Shown: positions 31,870 to 36,536 of the stretch, one piece after another
Position numbering within the stretch: the stretch's first letter is position 1
Layout of the letters: every line of letters begins with the position of its first letter
Source: Megasphaera sp. NM10
GTDB taxonomy: Bacteria; Bacillota; Negativicutes; Veillonellales; Megasphaeraceae
Assembly: GCF_000417505.1 (NCBI RefSeq)
Contig: NZ_APHY01000033.1
Location: 1-36,536, forward strand
DNA: 36,536 nucleotides
Reading direction: 5' to 3'
The notes under the pieces: model-generated
What the model was told of the DNA's origin: nothing
What the model saw: only the letters and a program-made list of their open reading frames with translations
Database searches by the model: none
Translations under genes and position numbers: made by a program

Positions 31870-32880
31870 TTAGTCCGATGTAATCGGCAGGGCCGGCTTG
31901 GCGTTGAGGGTCAAGTCGGCAAAGCGGCCGTCCAGGGCCATATAATATGCCCGGCAACCGATCATGGCGCCGTTGTCGGTGCAGAGTATCGGTTCCGGCC
32001 GGTAGAAGGCATAGCCCTTGTCGGCACAGGCCGCACTCATGGCCGCAGCCAGGCCGCTGTTGGCCGAGACGCCGCCGGCGACGGCGATTTTCCTGGCTCC
32101 GCAGTAGGCCGCGGCATCCATGGTCTTTTCGACGAGCGTTTCGACGACGGTCTTCTGGAAGCTGGCCGCCACGTCGGCGGCATTATAGGACTGGCCCCGC
32201 TGTTCCTGTGTGTGCAGGTAGTTGAGGACTGCCGATTTGAGGCCGCTGAAGCTGAACTCGAAATTGTGCTTTTCATGGAGGGCCTTGGGAAAGGCGATGG
32301 CGTCGGGATCGCCTTCTTTGGCCAGTTTGTCGATCTGCGGACCGCCCGGATAGGGATAGCCCATGACGCGGGCGATCTTGTCGAAAGCTTCGCCGGCGGC
32401 ATCGTCGCGGGTCTGGCCCATGAGTCTGAACGAATTATAGCCATTGATCTGGACCAGCTGGGTATGGCCGCCGGATACGACGAGGGCCAGGAACGGCGGT
32501 TCCAAATCGGGATGGCTGAGGAAGTTGGCAAAGATATGGCCTTCCATGTGGTTGACGCCGACCAGGGGCTTATCGGCAGCAAAGCTGATAGCCTTGGCCG
32601 CTGCGACGCCGACCAGCAGGGCCCCGACCAGGCCGGGACCGTAAGTGACGCCGATATGGTCGATATCTGCCAAGGTGACGCCAGCCGTATCAAGGGCTTC
32701 CTTGATGATGGGCATGACGTATTCGATGTGCTGGCGCGACGCGATTTCCGGTACGACGCCGCCGAATTTCCGGTGGATCGGCACCTGTGTCGATATGATG
32801 TTGGAGCAGATGTGGCGGCCATCTTTGAGGACAGCAGCCGACGTTTCGTCACAACTCGTTTCTAAAGCTAAGGTATACAT
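31870..32880 (-). CDS. tsaD: tRNA threonylcarbamoyltransferase subunit TsaD
   Basis: The start is the ATG at 32880 (MYTLALETSCDETSAAVLKD), with AAGGATG upstream; longer forms have no better site. The 336 residues match the usual length. Metal ligands His111 and His115 lie in VNHMEGHIFAN and the ATP site includes VTYGPGLVGALLVG. TsaD transfers the threonylcarbamoyl group to A37 of ANN-reading tRNAs as part of the TsaB-TsaD-TsaE complex; the partners are encoded directly upstream in the same operon. Confidence 0.97.
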   Translation of the reverse strand: MYTLALETSCDETSAAVLKDGRHICSNIISTQVPIHRKFGGVVPEIASRQHIEYVMPIIKEALDTAGVTLADIDHIGVTYGPGLVGALLVGVAAAKAISFAADKPLVGVNHMEGHIFANFLSHPDLEPPFLALVVSGGHTQLVQINGYNSFRLMGQTRDDAAGEAFDKIARVMGYPYPGGPQIDKLAKEGDPDAIAFPKALHEKHNFEFSFSGLKSAVLNYLHTQEQRGQSYNAADVAASFQKTVVETLVEKTMDAAAYCGARKIAVAGGVSANSGLAAAMSAACADKGYAFYRPEPILCTDNGAMIGCRAYYMALDGRFADLTLNAKPALPITSD

Positions 32881-32897
32881 AGATTTCATCCTTTTTT

Positions 32898-33371
32898 CTA
32901 TAGTGAATGGCCGAGCCATTGATACTTCTCTTTTTGACAATGCATGATGCACGCATCTTCCACAGGCTGGGAATAATAGTCCTTGCGGACAGCAAGGGCT
33001 TCATAGCCCAGCTTGCGGTACAGTCCCTGGGCCGGCGCGTTGGATTGGCGGACTTCCAGGAAGAAACTCGTGCAGCCTTCCCGGAAGAGGGCTTCCATGG
33101 CCGTTCGCAGGAGAATCTCGCCATAGCCCAGGCCCCGTGCTGACGGATGGATGGCGATGTTGGCCAGCTGGCCTTCATCGGCGATGAGCCAGACGTCGGC
33201 ATAACCGGCGACGCTCCCGTCTTCCTTTTCCAGGACATAATAACGGGCTACGGGATTATCCAGTTCCGCTGCCAGGGACTGATGGGACCAGGGCACGGAA
33301 AAGGACACCTCTTCGATGGCGATGATATCCGGCAGGTCCTCCCGACAGGCCTGACGGACCGTTACTGACAT
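32898..33371 (-). CDS. rimI: Ribosomal protein S18 alanine N-acetyltransferase (RimI)
   Basis: A 157-residue GNAT. The acetyl-CoA loop is HPSARGLGYGEILL (about 74-87), preceded by the strand GQLANIAI and followed by SFFLEVRQSNAPAQGLYRKL and GYEALAVRKDYY, the RimI pattern. It overlaps tsaB by 10 bases. The tsaE-tsaB-rimI-tsaD order is common in Firmicutes. RimI acetylates the N-terminus of ribosomal protein S18. Confidence 0.93.
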   Translation of the reverse strand: MSVTVRQACREDLPDIIAIEEVSFSVPWSHQSLAAELDNPVARYYVLEKEDGSVAGYADVWLIADEGQLANIAIHPSARGLGYGEILLRTAMEALFREGCTSFFLEVRQSNAPAQGLYRKLGYEALAVRKDYYSQPVEDACIMHCQKEKYQWLGHSL

Positions 33372-34072
33372 GGGGCACCGCCGTGGCGTTTTTCCCAGAG
33401 CACTTCAGCTTCGCTGCGGCGCAGGTACGACGGCGTCAGGGTCATGCAGTCATCGTAGTCACCGGCGGCAAAACGGACATTGGCTGCCAGGGCGACGCTG
33501 CCGGCACGGGGAATGACCATCGTCGGCGGCGCCATGCGGAACAAGGGGCTCCGGCCTTCGATATCCCGGCGCCCTTTGAGGGAGCCGTCACCGCAGAAGA
33601 CGACGGGCTGGCCTTCCCTTTCCAGGGTATCCAGGACTTCCGTCCGCGGCGCGATGTAGATTTCTTTTTCCGTCGTCAGCGTCGTCCGGTCCCAGCGATA
33701 GACACCGGCATAGACATTGCCTTTCTGGGCGTCGATGAGGGTGCAGATGCGGTCAGAGACGCCGACGAAGTTCCAGGCCAGGCTGACCGGCGTCGTGACG
33801 CCGACGATAGGCACGTTCCAGGCAAAGGACAGGCCTTTGGCCGTGGCCAGGCCGATGCGCAGGCCCGTAAAGGAACCGGGGCCGACGGCAACGGCAACGC
33901 CGTCAATCTGGCTTTTCTTGACCGACGCCTTGTCGAGCATGTCGGCAATATGGGGCATGAGCTGTTCCGAATGGGTCAGCCGTGCCTGGATGGTGAGTTC
34001 AGCCCGCAGCGTGTCGTCATGGAGCAAGGCGACACTCGATACGAGGCTCGATGTTTCAATGGCTAAGAGCAT
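33362..34072 (-). CDS. tsaB: tRNA threonylcarbamoyladenosine biosynthesis protein TsaB
   Basis: A 236-residue ASKHA-fold protein, [20 protein letters not shown] at the start and VAVGPGSFTGLRIGLATAKG at about 60-80, both diagnostic. It dimerises with TsaD and lacks the metal-binding His pair. The C-terminal part (YLRRSEAEVLWEKR) is also family-typical. Overlaps tsaE by 17 bases and rimI by 10, so it is tightly co-translated. Confidence 0.96.
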   Translation of the reverse strand: MLLAIETSSLVSSVALLHDDTLRAELTIQARLTHSEQLMPHIADMLDKASVKKSQIDGVAVAVGPGSFTGLRIGLATAKGLSFAWNVPIVGVTTPVSLAWNFVGVSDRICTLIDAQKGNVYAGVYRWDRTTLTTEKEIYIAPRTEVLDTLEREGQPVVFCGDGSLKGRRDIEGRSPLFRMAPPTMVIPRAGSVALAANVRFAAGDYDDCMTLTPSYLRRSEAEVLWEKRHGGAPCQ

Positions 34073-34526
34073 ATTTTTTTACCTCATTTTCTACAGCTTG
34101 CCAACGGCTGCCGTGGAAGTCAAAATGGAACAGGCGGTCCGTGGGACTCGTCTTTTCGATGGTGACGACAGCCGCATCGTCAGGCAGGCGGTCCGGGAAT
34201 TTTTCCGACCATTCGATGACGGTCACGCCGCTTTCGAGATAGTCGTCGAATCCCAGATCGTCTAATTCATATTCCTCTTCCAAGCGATAAAAGTCGAAAT
34301 GCTGGAGAGGAATGGTATTTTCATAATAATTCAGGATGGTAAAGGTCGGACTGACGACGACGTCGTCAATGCCCATGCCCTGGGCGATGCCCTGGACGAA
34401 ATGGGTCTTGCCGGCACCGAGGTCGCCGCGCAGGGCCAGTACATAGCCGTCTCTGAGGACCGGCCCCAGGGCTTTGCCCAAAGCGATGGTGTCCGCTTCT
34501 GAATGAGTTGCTACATCAAAGCTCAT
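34056..34526 (-). CDS. tsaE: tRNA threonylcarbamoyladenosine biosynthesis ATPase TsaE
   Basis: A 156-residue P-loop ATPase with Walker A GDLGAGKT (34-41), the conserved [11 protein letters not shown] block and [20 protein letters not shown], then [15 protein letters not shown]. It completes the TsaBDE set and resets the TsaB-TsaD complex by ATP hydrolysis. It starts 12 bases after thiL ends and has AGGAGGAT upstream of the ATG. Confidence 0.97.
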   Translation of the reverse strand: MSFDVATHSEADTIALGKALGPVLRDGYVLALRGDLGAGKTHFVQGIAQGMGIDDVVVSPTFTILNYYENTIPLQHFDFYRLEEEYELDDLGFDDYLESGVTVIEWSEKFPDRLPDDAAVVTIEKTSPTDRLFHFDFHGSRWQAVENEVKKYALSH

Positions 34527-34538
34527 GATATCCTCCTC

Positions 34539-35516
34539 CTAAAAATGGGTCCAGCCCGTCGGCGGCAGGACCTGTTCGCCCCCATCGTGGCGGAGCAGGA
34601 CCCGGCCCGGCCCCTGGCGGACCGTCCCGATAGGCGTCACAGCCGGATAGACGGCCTGCAAAGCCTGGAAATCGTCCGGCGCCATGGTAAAGACCAGTTC
34701 ATAGTCTTCGCCGCCGTTAAAGACGAATTTCCAAATATCCTTGCCCGATGCCGCAGCCCAGGCTTTTAGCTCAGCGCTCGTCGGAACCTGGTCCCGGTCG
34801 ATGACCAGTTCGACGCCGCTGGCCTTGGCAATTTCATTGGATTCACTAGCCAGGCCGTCGCTGATGTCGTTCAGGCTGTGGCAATGATGCTGTACCAGTA
34901 AGCGTCCCAGGGAAATCTGCGGTTCCGGATACTGGTGGGCTTTCTTCAAATGTTCATATCCGTCCTGTCTGGCCAGGAGGACGTCGAGGCCGCCTGCCGA
35001 ATCGCCGATCGTATGGGATACGGCGATGACGTCGCCGGCCTGGGCTCCGCTGCGCAGCAGGGCCTTTCCGGCTTCGATTTCGCCAAAGGCAGCGACAGTG
35101 ATGACGACGCCTTCTTTGGACATGACCGTATCGCCGCCGAGGATATTGACTTCATACGTGCGGCAAATATCCTTGATGCCGCGGTACATGTCAATGACGT
35201 CATCGACGTCCATCTGCGGTGCCAGGGCTGTCGACAGGACGATATGGGTCGGCACGGCCCCCATGGCGGCGATGTCGCTGAGGTTCGAGGCTACGGCCTT
35301 GAAGCCGACGTCATGCCAGGTCGCCGTCTGACCGATGATGAAATGACTGTTCTGGACCATCGTGTCGATGACAGCTACCTGCTGCCAGCCCGGCGTCGTC
35401 GTGTAGACAGCACCGTCATCGCCGATGCCGACGGCGACGTTTTCCGGATGGAAGAGGGTATGATCTTTAATAGCATCGATGAATCCGAATTCACCGATAT
35501 CTGAAATCTTCGTCAT
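34539..35516 (-). CDS. thiL: Thiamine-monophosphate kinase
   Basis: A 325-residue PurM-like kinase. GIGDDGAV (residues about 30-37) and NLSDIAAMGA are the Mg/ATP loop and helix of ThiL, LGGDTVMS the central turn, SLNDISDGLASE and FNGGEDYELVFT the C-terminal substrate motifs. It phosphorylates thiamine monophosphate to the active cofactor. Placement just before tsaE is common in Firmicutes. It starts 12 bases after the unknown 135-residue gene. Confidence 0.96.
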   Translation of the reverse strand: MTKISDIGEFGFIDAIKDHTLFHPENVAVGIGDDGAVYTTTPGWQQVAVIDTMVQNSHFIIGQTATWHDVGFKAVASNLSDIAAMGAVPTHIVLSTALAPQMDVDDVIDMYRGIKDICRTYEVNILGGDTVMSKEGVVITVAAFGEIEAGKALLRSGAQAGDVIAVSHTIGDSAGGLDVLLARQDGYEHLKKAHQYPEPQISLGRLLVQHHCHSLNDISDGLASESNEIAKASGVELVIDRDQVPTSAELKAWAAASGKDIWKFVFNGGEDYELVFTMAPDDFQALQAVYPAVTPIGTVRQGPGRVLLRHDGGEQVLPPTGWTHF

Positions 35517-35528
35517 CTCCGAGCTCCC

Positions 35529-35936
35529 CTATTCTTCATAATCAATGTGGTTGTCTTCACACCACTTTTTGGCAATTTTGCGGAATTCCATGCGCTGGAA
35601 GGTATACCAGAACTGGACCAGGCCCATGTCCTTCAATTCCCGTTCCAGCTGGGAAACGGTCTTGCCCGCTTCGATGGACTGCTGAAAAGCCGCCCGCTGC
35701 TTCGGGTCTTTCATCATGGGGACAAAGCCTTTGATCATTTCCGGCAGATCCAGGTCGGCCTGGGTCGGCAGCTTGATATACGCATCGGGATTGGCTGTGA
35801 CTTCATTTTCCGCCTTGTCGTCACCGGGGATTTCCGTGACCAAGGCCATATGGCCGTCATTTTTATTTAAATAGAACTTGAGATAGGGATTATTCAGTTC
35901 AAAGGCTTTCAATAATTCTTCGAGCTGTACTGTCAT
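35529..35936 (-). CDS. Conserved protein of unknown function, first gene of the thiL-tsaEBD operon
   Basis: A 135-residue soluble acidic protein beginning MTVQLEELLKAFELNNPYLK. It has a beta-rich N-terminal half (LKFYLNKNDGHMALVTEIPG) and a helical C-terminal half (GLVQFWYTFQRMEFRKIAKK) ending in Cys-Glu-Asp-Asn. It is preceded by AAAAGGAAG and an extended -10 promoter. I recognise no named family. Operon position suggests nothing specific beyond co-expression with housekeeping genes. Confidence 0.75.
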   Translation of the reverse strand: MTVQLEELLKAFELNNPYLKFYLNKNDGHMALVTEIPGDDKAENEVTANPDAYIKLPTQADLDLPEMIKGFVPMMKDPKQRAAFQQSIEAGKTVSQLERELKDMGLVQFWYTFQRMEFRKIAKKWCEDNHIDYEE

Positions 35937-35972
35937 AGCTTACACTTCCTTTTCACAATTTGCGATGTCTCT

Positions 35973-35981
35973 ATTATAGCA
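35973..35981 (-). promoter_or_regulatory. Extended -10 promoter of the thiL-tsa operon
   Basis: TGCTATAAT on the minus strand, a perfect TATAAT with the TGn extension, about 37 bases before the ATG at 35936. The -35 region is weak, as is usual with extended -10 promoters. Confidence 0.6.
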
Positions 35982-36007
35982 TGGATAGGGCCGGGCCTAA
36001 AGTAGGC

Positions 36008-36040
36008 AAAAGAGGCTGTCTTCGTGCGACAGCCTCTTTT
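36008..36040. terminator. Bidirectional-type terminator hairpin
   Basis: AAAAGAGGCTGTC (36008-36020) and GACAGCCTCTTTT (36028-36040), a 13-bp perfect stem with a 7-base loop. Positioned just upstream of the thiL-operon promoter, where it would stop readthrough from the rRNA-tRNA side. Confidence 0.8.
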
Positions 36041-36056
36041 GGGGTTTTAAGTTTAC

Positions 36057-36123
36057 AGTTTGTAGTTTGTAGTGAAGGTTTTTAAATTTAAAGCCACCTT
36101 CTACAAACTCCGTACTACAAACT
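36057..36123. repeat. Palindromic intergenic repeat element
   Basis: AGTTTGTAGT (36057-36066) is the exact inverse of ACTACAAACT (36114-36123), with further paired blocks TGTAGTGAAGG/ACCTTCTACA nearer an AT-rich centre. At 67 bases and placed between two terminators, it looks like an ERIC/MITE-type chromosomal repeat rather than a gene signal. Confidence 0.55.
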
Positions 36124-36126
36124 ATA

Positions 36127-36157
36127 AAAAAGCTCACGCAAAATGCGTGAGCTTTTT
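36127..36157 (-). terminator. Terminator of the rRNA-tRNA operon
   Basis: AAAAAGCTCACGCA (36127-36140) pairs with TGCGTGAGCTTTTT (36144-36157), a 14-bp perfect stem with a 3-base loop. On the minus strand it follows tRNA-Arg by a few bases and ends in a T run. Confidence 0.88.
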
Positions 36158-36161
36158 CCTA

Positions 36162-36237
36162 TGGTGACCCGGTAGGATTCGAACCCTAGACCTACTGATT
36201 CGTAGTCAGTCACTCTATCCAGCTGAGCTACCGAGTC
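36162..36237 (-). tRNA. tRNA-Arg (anticodon ACG)
   Basis: The minus strand reads GACTCGG-TA-GCTC, anticodon arm ACTGA/CTACGAA/TCAGT (anticodon ACG), T arm with TTCGAAT, acceptor CCGGGTC, discriminator A and an encoded CCA (36164-36162). All stems pair. Confidence 0.97.
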
Positions 36238-36274
36238 ATGTGGGAATGAAGGCGGACCTTCATTCCGTTTTTTC

Positions 36275-36350
36275 TGGCAGGGGCAGAAGGAATCGAACCC
36301 TCAACCAATGGTTTTGGAGACCACTACTCTACCAGTTGAGCTATACCCCT
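36275..36350 (-). tRNA. tRNA-Trp (anticodon CCA), chromosomal copy
   Basis: The minus strand reads AGGGGTA-TA-GCTC, anticodon arm GTGGT/CTCCAAA/ACCAT, T arm GAGGG/TTCGATT/CCTTC, acceptor TGCCCCT, discriminator G and an encoded CCA (36277-36275). A regular tRNA, unlike the prophage copy at 12142. Confidence 0.97.
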
Positions 36351-36358
36351 ACAAAAAT

Positions 36359-36470
36359 CAGCGGCTTCCTATCCTCCCAGGGGGCCTCCCCCCAAGTACT
36401 TTCGGCGTTTGCGGGCTTAACTGCTGTGTTCGGCATGGGAACAGGTGGATCCCCGCAGCTATCGCCACTG
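36359..36470 (-). rRNA. 5S ribosomal RNA
   Basis: The minus strand runs from CAGTGGC at 36470 to GCCGCTG at 36359; these ends pair. Inside are the conserved CCGAACACAGCAGTTAAGC and a typical helix IV/V block. About 112 bases. The remaining 66 bases to the window edge look like 23S-5S spacer; no end of 23S is recognisable. Confidence 0.96.
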
Positions 36471-36536
36471 AATTATGTTATTCAGGCGTCGGACAAGTCC
36501 GACATAAGCGATTCACACAGTTTTGCGTGTCGTCTC

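Noticed and set aside
31783-32865. A 360-residue plus-strand frame opposite tsaD
   Set aside because: Antisense shadow with no ribosome binding site or family resemblance; tsaD is clear.

Overview
The window joins a temperate siphophage prophage (about 1-27,700; its left end lies outside the window) to bacterial chromosome (about 27,700-36,536). The chromosomal genes (groESL under CIRCE control, a thiL-tsaE-tsaB-rimI-tsaD cluster, a HisKA_2 kinase with an ANTAR response regulator, tRNA-Arg, tRNA-Trp, 5S rRNA) and the Gram-positive style ribosome binding sites point to a moderately GC-rich Firmicute. A member of the Negativicutes such as Megasphaera is my best guess, made from general resemblance only.

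Prophage layout. The lysogeny module is on the plus strand: a LexA-like repressor (24894-25514), a membrane protein with two repeated C-terminal domains (25535-26254) and a tyrosine integrase (26429-27607). Everything else except two small inserts is on the minus strand. From the repressor leftwards these are a Cro-like regulator, small early proteins, an excisionase-like protein, a membrane LysM protein, recombination genes (SbcC-like ATPase, Sak4-like ATPase), a DUF669 protein, an SF2 helicase interrupted by an intein, a primase-helicase, and a non-coding block with repeated inverted motifs. Then come RusA, several tiny proteins, a late regulator, a Trp tRNA-like gene, small and large terminase, portal, MuF protein, scaffold, capsid, connector genes, tail terminator, tail tube, frameshifted tail chaperones and the start of a tape-measure protein carrying two cell-wall hydrolase domains.

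Three elements stand out as autonomous or mobile pieces inside the phage. One is a 350-residue LAGLIDADG intein placed exactly in the Walker A loop of the helicase (18757-19806). The second is a plus-strand cassette between small terminase and the tRNA-like gene, with a near-consensus promoter, a two-hairpin RNA ending in a terminator, a second promoter and a 40-residue protein (11596-12059). The third is a low-GC plus-strand DUF2513-like gene with its own extended -10 promoter (23426-23811). The phage switch can be read directly: a 15-bp palindrome occurs over the early promoter, with a second exact-type copy just after cro.

Host side. Reading right to left: end of an rRNA operon (5S, tRNA-Trp, tRNA-Arg, terminator), a palindromic intergenic repeat, then one long operon (unknown 135-residue protein, thiL, tsaE, tsaB, rimI, tsaD, sensor kinase, response regulator). 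A terminator whose 3' arm doubles as the -35 box of groESL follows. groES carries a one-base frameshift as sequenced. The prophage lies next to the 3' end of groEL, with a candidate attachment core at 27682-27702.
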